From Acanthacorydalis orientalis (taxonomy: Eukaryota > Arthropoda > Insecta > Megaloptera > Corydalidae): DNA of 64,000 nucleotides. The notes under the pieces were generated by a model. It was not told the DNA's origin, did no database searches, and worked only from the letters and a program-made list of their open reading frames with translations. The first letter of the stretch is position 1. Every line of letters begins with the position of its first letter. Of this stretch, positions 1 to 11,756 are shown piece after piece. Made by a program: the position numbers and the translations under genes. Location: positions 16,641,526-16,705,525 of the forward strand of contig CM068321.1 of assembly GCA_034766995.1 (NCBI GenBank), written 5' to 3'.

Positions 1-6
1 TATATA

Positions 7-64
<58 letters not shown>

Positions 65-69
65 TATAT

Positions 70-128
<59 letters not shown>

Positions 129-137
129 TTATATATA
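1..137. repeat. (AT)n microsatellite with GTAT tail
   Basis: Almost pure alternating TA/AT with a few interruptions, ending in short GTAT repeats. The tract runs off the left edge, so its full length is unknown. Such tracts recur through the first 10 kb. Confidence 0.95.
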
Positions 138-3100
138 CTGACAGTAAGAACAGATACCTTATAATCTATAGAAGGGAAAGTTTTCAGAAAGTAAAGTCCT
201 TATAATATATACATTTATCATAACGGTATGAATAATGTGAGCGATAGATAACAATAACGAGAAATTGTAAACATGTGGTTACAATGTTCTGGATTAAAAT
301 AATCATAAATTTTATTATTTTAAATTTTGTAAATTATAATAAATTTAACGATAATTATATTTGATATATTTGAAACCATTGTTCTGAAACAAATCTAAAC
401 ATTTTTATAATAGATTTGAGTATGGAACTTTTTAAAATATCACGGTGACGTAAATATTACACCCATAAATAATATTTCTTTAAAATATAACAACAATTTT
501 ATATAATAATCTTCCTAAAAAATGTACTGTATACCATAAAATAAATATTTTGTTCAATTACATATAGATACAACAAAGTTCAGTACTCGATTGGTGGAAA
601 TATGTAACATCATTCAATTTACACCACAGAAGACTAGTATAGTTGTATCTAACAGTAATTATATGTAAAATTATTTTGTAAAAAAAGTGTAGTAAAATGC
701 ATTTGATTGATGGTTGTTGATGAACATATTTAAAATACTTTTCTGTACATATTTATGAAAATCAATCAAAACATAGTACTTTCTTAATTTTGATAGTATA
801 CAAATATTAAGTTACATATAAGAATCTGAAGTATATCTTGTGTTTTGTAGATATTTAAAAATTAGTTTCATATATGTCTATCATTCGAAAAGAATTTAAT
901 GATTGTGTTATTACTTACAATTTTCTATTTTGGCAGCATTTTCTCAATAAATATTTATTTATGATATTAAATGATTTTGAATAAAATGTATGTTCATGTT
1001 CATATATATGTGTAGATGTGTATCTTGTGCAAAATATTCAATTCTCATATAATTCATATTGATGATATTCTGTAACAGTAAATTATATAAATATATTTTT
1101 AATAAAATATTTAAAGAAATGATTATTTCTTACACTTAATGTAGGATTTTTAAAATCATAAATTCCTTATTACTTAGCAAGTAAAATACTAATTACTAGT
1201 AATATTATCTATAAAACACGAAATATAAATCATACAGATCCTTGAGTGTTTATCATTATTTGTAAATATATTACAAATAATTGGTATACATTTTTCGTAG
1301 TATGAGATTCACTCAAATTAAATTTGTACAATAAGTAGTATATTTGTTTCGTATACTTAGACTGCACATCCTCTGACATGGAAGTATTATAATATCAGTT
1401 TGTATGAAATAATATTTCAGATACAACAAATTTTTCAACTAAAATTATTATGTTTCATATATGAATACACAAGAAATGACTATTAGGAGTGTCGAGTATA
1501 TAAGTATTTTACAAGAAATAGTGAACATGACGACAATGTACATTACAACTAATTTGATTTAGTAACTGATAATTCTATTAGTTTAAATATATGTTGCTAA
1601 TATTACAGTTATTAATAATATTTTAGACTATTTTTTTAGAATAACACTTAAAATGTAGAAACCAAGTTATCATAAATGTAGGAAATATTTCAGATTTCCA
1701 TTATCAGTATTTAATAATTGAAATTTCTTTATTTACTAATGACAAAAAAAAAATATTGAAAAATTATACTAGTTACAATGTATAAAATATAAATTTAATT
1801 TTTTTTATTTTAAGATCAAGTGTTAATTTCAGTTCACGGTTTGTTAATCTAATTAATGTATTGCGTGCGATACTATTCGTTCAATGTAAACTATAATACA
1901 AGTTTTTTATATTTTAATCATAAATCTATAGATTCTCATCTTTGTTTTAAGATGAAAAGTATTAAATCAAATATTTTAAAGTGATTTGGAATGATATTAG
2001 TTATTTTATACTTACTTATCACAACAAAAAAATGTCTGATTCCGAATAGTTATTTTATATTCGTACGCACATCGAAAAGCTTAATGAGTATTTGATTAGG
2101 TACAAATTTTTAAATATTTTATTTTAATGCCAAATTATATTATAGATTTATAATTTTAATCATTATTTCTTTTAGAGGTCAACTTATTTTATAAAAATAT
2201 TTGGTTTTATAATTATATTATATACTATTTAAATTAAATTTATAATAAATAGTTCTGCAATTAATCAGAGTACAAATGTAGATTATCAGATATAAATTTA
2301 TTTTCTAATTAGTTCTACAGAAGAGTTCTCTACTTAAAGCAGCTATTGGGTGTATTTTTTGTTTTGATATTAATATAAAAAGTGAAAGTATTTTACGTTC
2401 ATTGTCGACATGTTCATTCCTTAAAACAAATAGTTTTTATTTTATTCTACAATTTTTACTATTTTAATAATAAATATTCAGAATTATTAATTACATCTTT
2501 GCTGATTTTTATGAAACTATTTCTAAAATATGTGCTCATAATTACATAAAATAAAATAAATTTTAAAATACTATTCATTACAAAAAAATACACTTAACAA
2601 TTTTGCTGTATCTGAAATATTTTTTACTTAGTTTAAAATAAAGTTATACTAAAGATATAATCGGTTTTCTTTTCATTTCATAGTCTCTATATAACAAATT
2701 TTACATTTTTAAGTATACATTAAGTCATTTTATAGGACTAGTGTACATAATTAAGTTTTAATTTCAAACTTTATCAATTTTTTAAACTTATTTACAATTG
2801 TTTATTTATTTTTCACAACTATTTTTAATTATTAACAATTATCTGTTCATATCTTTAGTGTTAATGTGTTTATATAAAAAATAATAACAGAAAAATATGT
2901 TTTTAGAGTGATTTTTTTTAAAAAAACCTTTAATACAGCTCTATTCTTTTTATGCCATTCAATATGATTTCAAATATTAAAATTATTATTATTTATAATA
3001 ATTGTAATATCATACTTATAACTTTAATTGTCCAATATTATGAAAATATTCAAAGATTTGGAATAATTAACTAATTTATTTATTCACAATTGTTCAATTA

Positions 3101-3441
3101 ATATTTATAAATAAAAAAATGTTCAGCTAAAAGAAAATTTTGAGAATACTACAAGCAAAAATTATACATAAATAGTAATTATATATAAATTGTCAGAGGA
3201 AAAATAATTTATTTTTTTATAAAAATATATACCTCTTGAAAATATTTCAGTCTTTCTTTAGAAAAAAAAATATGAATATGTCAATATTTTAAATATCTTT
3301 ACATCTTCATTTTAATGGATTCTTACATTTTTCACATTTACTATCATACAGCATATATGACTTTCTTGCTTGTCTAAAACAATATAATGAAAAAAAAATT
3401 AAATGATAATTCTATTAATTATAATTGAAATTACATACAAG

Positions 3442-3448
<7 letters not shown>
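138..3448. other. AT-rich intergenic DNA, no gene seen
   Basis: Highly AT-rich sequence full of short A and T runs. I see no long reading frame, no coding-like composition, no tRNA- or rRNA-like segment and no clear transposon ends. It lies downstream (3') of the minus-strand homeobox gene ending at 5679. It is best described as intergenic. Confidence 0.7.
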
Positions 3449-3503
<55 letters not shown>

Positions 3504-3530
3504 AGTGTGTATGAATGTGTGTGTGTATGT
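3449..3530. repeat. (AT)n-(GT)n compound microsatellite
   Basis: About 51 bases of uninterrupted AT alternation (3449-3499) followed by a GTGTGTATG-rich stretch. The AT-to-GT transition is the same arrangement seen at 6129, 9142 and (inverted) 9975. Confidence 0.95.
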
Positions 3531-5678
3531 TCCATTTATTTATTGAAAAAAATTGATAAAGTTTGATATTCTATTTTCGTTAATAAAAATATTTTTACAC
3601 ATATCAAGAAAATATTGTTTTAATAAATGAAGCATTTTTAATTTGTTCCATTTTCGAGCCGTTTTATCGTGACAGTTAATAAACTGTCATTAATCTTTAG
3701 AAATGAACATTTCATTTGCAACTATAAGTATGTTAAATTTTTTGGATTATATCTAAATCTTTGTCATTTATAATGAATTGTGTTTAAAATTGTTATTTAT
3801 ATTACAAAACAGCCAAATATAATAGCATCATGTTATATTTACTCAAATGTATTCAAACATTATTTTATAATGTAAATAAATCACTTTTATTTTCTCAGTA
3901 CAAACACGTATACTTTACTTTCAATAAAACAAATATTTAATTGCAAACTGTTAATTAAATTTATAAGTATATATTTAAGTACATTTGTTGTTAATTTTCT
4001 AGTGTCGGTATTTGAAAACAATTCCTGAAATTTCAATACGAATTACGTGTTCATATTTTTTTAATTGATATATTCACAATTTTTTCATAAGCTACGAATA
4101 AAAATTTCCATTTATATAATTAACTTAATTTTGAACCATAACATGCCCTTATATTTAAATATAAACAAAGTTCAATTATTTTTTTTGATAAGTTAATATT
4201 TTTCTTTAATTTAGAACAGTATACTATTTATTCAATTATAAAACTCATCATTAATAAATATCGTTCTTGCATCAAAACTCTGAAAATGGAATCCATTTTT
4301 CTTTAGACTTATATACCATTCTTTTTTTAAAAAATCACAGTGTTTAAACCTTTATTATGAGACACGTTCTTATTTAAAACCAGTTAAAATTCAACCGTAA
4401 AATAAAAAAGTGCAGTAGAAAAAGTTGTATACTAAAAATAATAATGAGGAGTAATTATATAAATGTTTCTATTCCATATATTTTGTGTCAAGTTTGTTTC
4501 GCGTGAATAAATTTGTAAGTTGTATTTAATGAAAATTTGTGCCACAATATAGTTATGACACTGGGGATAAATTTACTTTTACACATAGAGTTTTCAAGTT
4601 CTCCACAAACTACAAAAAAATTCTTATTCAAAATATTTAAAAATTGATTATTGATCATTTTTGATTGTTGCTTAAATACATTTGGATACTAAATAATACT
4701 AAGTTATTACCTCAGGTTGCTAAAGTATAGAAAATGTAATAAATTGAAAAAAAGAGAGTATATAAATTTCAGTATTATGGATATTTTTCAGAGAGCAAAA
4801 TGGAATGTTTGAATAATTTTAAACAACATTTAAACACAGGAAAAAAGTCGATGAAACTTTCAAATCTTTGGCAAACAATCTCTTTTTGAATAAATATATG
4901 ATTGCAAGTTCAATAATCTAATTATTTATTTTTTTACGTCTTCATGTGTGTAAAACGACTTTTTTTATCAAAAGAAATTGTATCTTCGTTAGTAGTTTTT
5001 GTCAGAAACACGTAAAAATAGATTCAGAGGTATTAAAAATATAAAATGGAAATTTACATATTTACTTTTTGCTATGCATATTGAAAATAAAATATAATTA
5101 TTACATTTAATATCAAATAGTGTAAAGTGTTAGCTCAAAATAAGGATGCACTTAAACCGTACCATGATTTTGAATTTAATTTATAAAATGTTTGAGAATA
5201 TTTTGTTTAGAATTCTTATATATTATAATATAGTTTGACGTAAGTAAAAACTAACCGAATGTACGTTGAATTTTTATACTTTTCTAAATGATTAAAATTA
5301 TATTATTAAATTAAGATATACGTATATTTTGTCCTTGAGATATTCAAATTTCAACACGTTTTTCAAAATAATTGTTTCATTAAATGATGATTTTTAAAAT
5401 ATTCATTTCGATTTTAATCTCAAAAACGGCTCGAAAATCGACCTTGAAACGTTTGAATATATATGTGTATATATAAATAACTATATCCATATCGTTACAA
5501 CACTTAAAAAAGTTTCTCTCATATTCACCATATATATATATATTTTCCACATGAAAAAAATAACTCAGTCAATAAACATAAACATTCAATGTTCTCCATT
5601 CTTTTGAAAATCCCTCCCGTTTTATTTGTTTATACATATACAATTATTAATTATATATATAAATTTTATTATCACTTA
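3531..5678. other. AT-rich 3' flank of the homeobox gene
   Basis: No gene is recognisable here. The part nearest 5678 should be transcribed as the 3' UTR of the minus-strand gene, but its end cannot be fixed from sequence. A 16-base GC-containing inverted repeat pair lies at 3650-3665 and 5423-5438. A short (AT)n tract lies near 5530-5543. Confidence 0.6.
5621..5626 (-). promoter_or_regulatory. Candidate polyadenylation signal AATAAA
   Basis: TTTATT on the plus strand reads AATAAA on the minus strand, about 53 bases after the stop codon of the last exon. A second AATAAA on the minus strand lies at 5665-5670, only 9 bases after the stop. In DNA this AT-rich the hexamer is expected often by chance, so this is a position to test and not a firm call. 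Confidence 0.3.
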
Positions 5679-5989
5679 TCAGTATACTGAACCAGATGTG
5701 TTGGTATGCGAATCGTAATTGATCTGGAGATAAGACGGTATGGCCGCATTCAATTCGGACGCGCGACGTCTTAATGCAGCTATGCTATGACCGCGCCAAA
5801 TATCGTCATCAGGATCTTGAGGACCTGAACCACCTGACGAACCACCTGGAGGCGGTGCCGGCGGGGTCGTAGCTGTCGAACACGAGATCTGAGGTGATGG
5901 CGAGGAGTTCGATACAACGTTAGAACCATTGTTGCCACCACCGTTCGAACCAGTAACGCCATTATTACAGTACGTCATCATTGTATCAC
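5679..5989 (-). CDS. otp: Last coding exon of a paired-like homeobox gene with OAR motif, probable orthopedia
   Basis: This is the terminal exon and encodes 102 whole codons plus a split glycine codon. It starts after a TTCTAG acceptor (AG at 5990-5991) and ends TGA at 5679-5681, followed directly by TAA. The peptide begins GDTMMTYCNNG. It then has a G/N/S-rich and P-rich low-complexity stretch (residues ~12-58), an acidic DPDDD, and WRGHSIAALRRRASELNA (~65-82), which is an OAR motif. OAR is a short C-terminal motif of paired-class homeodomain transcription factors (Otp, Rax, Arx, Prrx, Pitx) that modulates their activity. The WRG just before the OAR core matches my recollection of Orthopedia C-termini, a factor for neurosecretory and hindgut development. 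Composition is clearly richer in GC than its surroundings. The exon joins in frame to 11305-11481. The family is firm; the otp assignment is less so because the homeodomain is outside the window. Confidence 0.8.
5745..5800 (-). other. otp: OAR motif (WRGHSIAALRRRASELNA)
   Basis: Codons for W-R-G-H followed by the OAR core S-I-A-A-L-R-R-R-A-S-E-L. OAR motifs typically read S-I-A-x-L-R-x-K-A-x-E-H. Here the usual K is R and the usual H is L, both conservative for the family. It lies about 20 residues before the C-terminus, as expected. Confidence 0.85.
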
Positions 5990-6126
5990 CTAGAATCATA
6001 ATTTAAAATATATTTACAAACAAATTATATCTCATTATAATTGAATAAGTAATGAAATAAAAAATGTAGTCAAGAAACGATTATTAGAAAGAATCCTAAG
6101 AGCACTTTAAAAAATTAAAAATATTT

Positions 6127-6128
<2 letters not shown>

Positions 6129-6172
<44 letters not shown>
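6129..6172. repeat. (GT)n-(AT)n-(GT)n microsatellite
   Basis: GTATGTGTGT, then about 24 bases of AT alternation, then GTATGTGTGTGT. It lies inside the last otp intron. Confidence 0.9.
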
Positions 6173-9139
6173 TCTTAATTACGAAAATAATTTACATAAT
6201 TAAAACAGAAACTTTTTGAAAGTATCTGCATTAAACATTTGTTATCATATATTTATAAACAAAAAAAATGAAATTTTTAAAAATTTCTAAAAAACTGTGT
6301 TTTTAAGAACTTTAAATATATTAAACAAATTGACAGTTTTATTAATAAAATCGATTTTTTGCCTAAAAAATATTTATAGGATGAACATATGGTCAATTGT
6401 ATACTTACTTGGTTATTAATTGAAATAAGCCTTTACCAGTCATATATAATATTGATGATTTTGGTGAAATTAAAACTTAAATTGACGGACAATCAAATTA
6501 TTTCAAATGTTTTGTACAAAATTATTTTTTGCATAATATTTAAAATCATCCCTTTTACTAACTGCTTTTTTATTCTTGGAGCAGTTAATTAAACATTAAA
6601 AATTTTTTTATCAGAATTGTGGCTTAGTCTACTTTCACAAATGAATGTTTCGTTCATCCAAAAAACCACAATTCTTTTCTGATATAAAATGTTCAGTAAT
6701 TGTTAATTGATATTTTTTGATTATTTATTATGTGGATACCATTATTATGATGATGCTACTCAGCGCAATGAGTTACAGAAAAAAGTAAACATATTCATTT
6801 TATAATAGCATAAATGTTATTATAAAATATCATACATTCAAATAATTGTATATCTGTTATAAAGCAAATGCTTTTTTGATGAAAATATTTTTTTAAATAC
6901 TTAAAAGTAATTTGAAAGTTCTTATTGATAACTTCTATTTAGTGTAGTGTGGCAAATTAATTTTTTTGGGTCTTAAAATCGTAAACCTTAAGCGAAAGAA
7001 AAAAATATAAGTTTAACACATGTAATTGATTAAAAAAAAATGTGAAATTAATAAGGTATGTATTCAACTCTACAAGTTACGCGGCTAATAATATTTACTG
7101 AGATGATTACCATGATTTTATATATCTTTTCTTTCATGTATCCCTTTATAATATCTCATGTGTCCCAATAAAATATACCTTTATTTCTTTAATATAAAGA
7201 ACGCTATTAAATTATTTATATATTCTTATTTGTACAAAAGTAGTATATATATATATATGTTAAAATATATTTCAAAAAAGATATCACATCTAACAGTTAA
7301 TAAAAAAAAACATATTACGCAATCAATTGCTAATTAGTTCTTCAGCGTCTATTCGTTCAGTAAAAGCAAATGTTAGCTAACTATTCACACAGATCTACAA
7401 TTTACATTAAACACACATTTAAGTAACAACTTGTTATAAGTAAATTCATATATGTCAATATAGCAAACATGATAATAACATTTTTATACATTGGAATTAA
7501 TTTGTACTTTTTAATAGAACGGTTCTATTTATAACATTTTTAGTTATTTTGCAAATCAAATGTATCACATCCCGTTTATTGACTTATGGCTTAAAAGTGT
7601 TGAACTTTAAATGCTATTTATATATTGGAATTTATAATTTCTTTAAAAGTTTATCATTTTGAATCAAATCATTAATAATTAACATAACTGTTTTTCTTTA
7701 ATAATTTAAATATACATGTTATAAATATTTAAAAAATATATAACTAATATTGATTCTTTATATTAAAAGACAAAAACATTGCTAAGACACTTAAAGAAAA
7801 CAAATAGTAAGCTTATATAAAAATAAAGAATTATGTGGGATTAAATTAATTATTTGAGATTTAGTTATCATATATGTATATATACTCGTATATATACAAA
7901 GTTGCATGAAAATTAAGAATATTTTAATGGAAAAACTATCTTAAGATGGTAATAATAATCCAAATTGTAGATTAACAATTCATTTCCTTGAAAATTTTAT
8001 AATTTCTTTTTTTTAACTTCCATCTCTTTTACTTGTAATAGAAATAAAATATATTATTCAAATTTATGAATTTTTATTTTGTTCTTCATGTAAAACCGTA
8101 AATTAGCCAGTGATTGTTTCATATATGAGAAATAATAGAAATAAATCATGTTTGATTTATGAAATTGTTAATTTTTTATTTCAAAACTACCAAATACTAA
8201 TATATATATATATACATACATACATTCATATATCGTAAAATTAAAAATTTTAATTTATTTTTCTTTACAACTGATATTTGAACATAAATTAAGTTTTGAA
8301 TATAAAGGCCATTTTTCAATATTTTGTACAAAATTGAAAATATTTAACAAATCATTTTACATAATTAATATAACTTCATTTTTGATTTAGCTACAAAGAA
8401 TAGATTTGATAACTTGATATAAAAAAAATTTATTTGAAATACCTACCAAAAACAAATATTTATTCACAATGAAAATGAATGAAAGAATGAGCAAATCAAA
8501 AAAATAAAAATGTTTCAAGTCTAAACTGTGTTATAAATCCTCGTATATGCATAACATATGTAATATTAATTAAGTTATTTTATTTTTTTTTCGTTTAGAA
8601 GTTAAAACGTTTATTCTTATATTCTAATAATTCAAATAATTTCTCTCTATATTTTCATTAATAATATTCTGTAAATAATTGATGATATACGTTTGATTTC
8701 AATAGCGGTCAAATTAACCACTACCGCGGTTTTATTATTAATGGATTAGTTGTCTATATATAAAAGATAATGAGTTTATTATAGAACATATATAAAAGTT
8801 TGTAAACTATTAAATATAACAATAATGAAAAAATTAATAAAGTAGATAGATTTTTTAAAATGATTTAAAAAGTATTTTAAGTGAGTCATATTGTTAACAG
8901 TATTTTTTCAAACACAAAAGTCATCCTTGTCAAGTTATAAAGTTAAAATATTTTTATATTTATAAATGTCTTTACTGATTTTTGGTAAAAGGTTGAAAAT
9001 ACGTTTCTTTTTATTTGTCATTTTGTTTAATATTGATATAATGAGATGTACGAATAGAAAAATGAATAGTTTGAGTAAAAATATGGATTTGATTTTAAAA
9101 ATATTTCAATATATAAAGACAGTATATTGTTATGAACTT

Positions 9140-9141
<2 letters not shown>

Positions 9142-9211
<70 letters not shown>
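9142..9211. repeat. (AT)n-(GT)n compound microsatellite
   Basis: About 48 bases of AT alternation followed by about 22 bases of TG alternation, within the otp intron. The apparent reading frame over it on the minus strand translates only to alternating Tyr-Ile and Thr-His and is not a gene. Confidence 0.95.
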
Positions 9212-9974
9212 ACAAGTGCATATTTATTATATTACACATTCTTTTAAAACATGTTGTTGATGTCTATTGATAAAAGTCAAGAAGCAAAACTAGACAATTA
9301 GCATTGATTAGCGTCCACGATCGTTAAGAAGTTTTTTGCTAGGTGTAACACGTAGGTGTACTGTATTTCAGGTTAGCTACCGAAATACTCCGTTTCAAAT
9401 TGATGTTAATTGAAATTGACAACAAGAGATTTTAAGTTAGTACATGTTTTTTTTAGACAGACATGTGTTTACACTACTCATATTATTTGTAAAGAAACAT
9501 AGGAGTATAAGTTTGTCTATATCTATACGGCTAAAATATTTATTATTCTGATACTGATAAGTATTCGGATAAATAGTCGAATGGTTGATGTGGCCATCGA
9601 ATGATAAGGTAATAAATGTATTATAGTTTATCTGAATTTTACTTTTTATCGTAAGCATTTCATCAAAAATTTCACACTTCCATTTTTACTTATGTATAAG
9701 TTTTTTATATTTTAATTTCGATTTTCATCTTACGGTTATTTTCTTTATTTAAATGATTGTCTACTAAACATTATCCAAAATAGTTCGACTCAGATTTAAA
9801 AATCGGAATTTTTCAAAATTTAGGATAGTAAATATTATTCATTACAATATTTTTAATTATTATGTAAAAACTAAAAAATAAATTTCCATTTTTATAAAGA
9901 CATTTTAGATTTCAAAAAGATATATTTTAACTCTACAAGGCTCAATTTCTATTTTTCTTGAAATATATTTTAAC

Positions 9975-9978
9975 ATAT

Positions 9979-10049
<71 letters not shown>
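9975..10049. repeat. (ACAT)n-(AC)n-(AT)n compound microsatellite
   Basis: ACATACATAC units, then ACACAC, then a long AT run. This is the reverse-complement order of the tracts at 3449 and 9142. It lies within the otp intron. Confidence 0.95.
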
Positions 10050-10052
<3 letters not shown>

Positions 10053-10101
10053 ATGTACAAATGTACAAAAAATGTACATGTACAAAAAAACATGTATACT
10101 C
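10050..10101. repeat. TGTACA-rich palindromic spacer between two AT tracts
   Basis: Several copies of ACATGTACAAA-like units containing the palindromes TGTACA and ACATGT, sandwiched between two (AT)n tracts. It could fold into hairpins together with the flanking AT runs. Confidence 0.7.

Positions 10102-10141
<40 letters not shown>
10102..10141. repeat. (AT)n microsatellite
   Basis: About 40 bases of uninterrupted AT alternation in the otp intron. Confidence 0.95.
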
Positions 10142-10143
<2 letters not shown>

Positions 10144-11296
10144 CTTTTGTGGAAATAAGAATATATAAATAATTTTATATCGTCCTCTTTACAATAAAGC
10201 AACAATTGGATATTTGATTTATAAATGAAAGATAAGATATTGTATAAAAAATCATGATATCATCTCAGCAATTGTTATTAATACATTAATTTCCAATGGT
10301 AAATACACGGCTTATTAATTTCACAATTATTTTTAATCAACTATTTGTGTTAAACTTATATCTTTTTTCTTTCAAATAAGCTTACGATTTTAAACCCCTA
10401 CAAATATATTTATGAAAAATGATCAGCTAGTAATAGGTTAAGAAATATAAAATTATTTTCATTGAAAAAGCACCTGCTTTACAATACAAATATATACATC
10501 TTTGCATATGTGATATCGTCTAACATTTATGCTATTATAAAATGGATACGATTATAATAGTGTAATTTAAATAATTATTCTTAAAAATACAAACACATTT
10601 CTTATAATAATTACCTTTCTTATTAATATTTTGATTATCTAATAAATTTTAGTTGGTATTAGATTTTGATATATGTATTTAGCGCAATATTTTACAATTT
10701 TTTAAAAAATGGTTTACTGGTTGTACTGAAATACTAAAATCTTTATGAGAAGTTTTAAAATTTAGGAATTTGTAAGTTATGCGGAATTTTTATAAATATT
10801 AACAATGACACATTACATATTTATTATTTAATTAATATTTTAGAAAGAATTCACTTTAAAAATGAAATATATACTTGAATAAGAATCGTTTTATGTTTTA
10901 AATTAAGATTGTATTTACAGATATTTAAAATGATTTTTTATATTAAATTTCATACTTTTTGTAGTATAAAGTATTTTAAATTAAAAGTAACGATTTAGTC
11001 GTAGGTAAGACAAATTTATAAATTTAGTTTAAAGTTATAAATGATATTTTTTTGTCTCATATAAGAGTTTAGAAGGGAGAAAGTAAATAGTTTAATTTTT
11101 AAATGAGTGTATGCCTTGATATTTCTAATTGTGTTTGTAAGTGCTGATTATATGGCCAATTATAGATTATATTTTCTTATATATTTATTCACAATTTAAT
11201 AAATAAACCTAGAAATATTTCAATTTTCAAAGAAATTACTAAATATACTGTTCTAAAATACAATTAAATGATATAAAAAATATTTATAAAAGCAAT

Positions 11297-11305
11297 CGAC
11301 TTGCC
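11297..11305 (-). other. otp: Non-canonical GC splice donor (AG|GCAAGT)
   Basis: The minus strand reads G|GCAAGTCG across 11305/11304, preceded by TTA. No GT donor within a few bases gives both a good consensus and an in-frame join to the next exon. GC donors need a strong match at the flanking positions, and this site has AG before and AAGT after. Confidence 0.7.
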
Positions 11306-11481
11306 TAAGGAATTTAATCCATAATGTGTTTGGTAGACCGTGCTGCCATTCGTGGACATAGCTGACGTTATCGGAAGTCCGGAGTTCAGGCCGGAAGTGA
11401 GTGAGGAGCCTTGGTTTAACTGACCGATCGATTGGCCAAACCCACCCATCGAGACACCTCCTTGAGACAGCTGACCTAATG
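11305..11481 (-). CDS. otp: Internal (penultimate) coding exon of the same homeobox gene, probable orthopedia
   Basis: A 177-base exon, exactly divisible by three, starting and ending in phase 1. It has 58 whole codons plus split codons at each end. On the minus strand it follows a TTTTGTAG acceptor (AG at 11482-11483) and ends at TTAG before GCAAGT. The peptide is rich in S, G, Q, N and L: it opens LGQLSQGGVSMGGFGQSIGQ and ends THYGLNSL. It has no annotated domain. It would be the disordered segment between the homeodomain and the C-terminal OAR motif, which is usual for this family. Its composition is much richer in GC than the flanks. Reading on past the exon reaches a stop after about 15 codons, so retention of the intron would give a protein lacking the OAR motif. 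A second AG four bases into the exon region is a possible alternative acceptor but would shift the frame. Confidence 0.8.
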
Positions 11482-11756
11482 CTACAAAATATGAATATAT
11501 TTAAAAAGAAACACATTTGAATATATGTATAAATAGTTTTCTGTAAATCAATTTTCATAACATAAATATTTTACTGCTAGATAAAATATTTGTTTTATTT
11601 TTTTTTGTCCTAATAAGTCTATAATAACATTTTTCGACAAAAGATTCGTCAATTACCCGATAGATGGAGTAAAGTAAATATAAAATAATGCAGGATATAT
11701 TGAGAATTGAAATGTATCCCATTTTCCGTAAAAACACATTTTTATAAAATAGTAAT

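Larger units (their letters stand above)
5990..11304 (-). other. otp: Intron between the two last otp exons, GC-AG type
   Basis: On the minus strand the upstream exon ends ...TTAG and the intron opens GCAAGTCG. It closes with TTCTAG before GTGATACAATG. Joining the exons keeps one frame in phase 1, giving ...YGLNSL-G-DTMMTYC. AG|GCAAGT is the standard context of the rare GC donor class. The intron body is AT-rich, holds several compound microsatellites, and shows no nested gene that I can support. Confidence 0.75.

Noticed and set aside
5780..5962. Second minus-strand frame of 60 codons over the last otp exon
   Set aside because: It is a shifted-frame shadow of the OAR-encoding frame, which alone joins to the upstream exon and carries the motif.
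6389..6592. Plus-strand reading frame of 67 codons with hydrophobic segments
   Set aside because: It is AT-rich with intron-like composition and no recognisable motif; hydrophobic residues follow from TTT/ATT codons. It lies inside the otp intron.
9027..9239. Minus-strand reading frame of 70 codons
   Set aside because: It is dominated by the (AT)n-(GT)n microsatellite.
9437..9658. Minus-strand reading frame of 73 codons in the otp intron
   Set aside because: Composition is that of the surrounding AT-rich intron, with no motif and no splice context supporting an exon.
9905..10205. Two overlapping minus-strand reading frames of 62 and 87 codons
   Set aside because: Their translations are mostly Tyr-Ile and Cys-Val alternation from the microsatellites.
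11299..11302. Canonical GT donor two bases downstream of the GC donor (AA|GTCG)
   Set aside because: The match to donor consensus is poor, and using it would add four bases and break the frame into the next exon.
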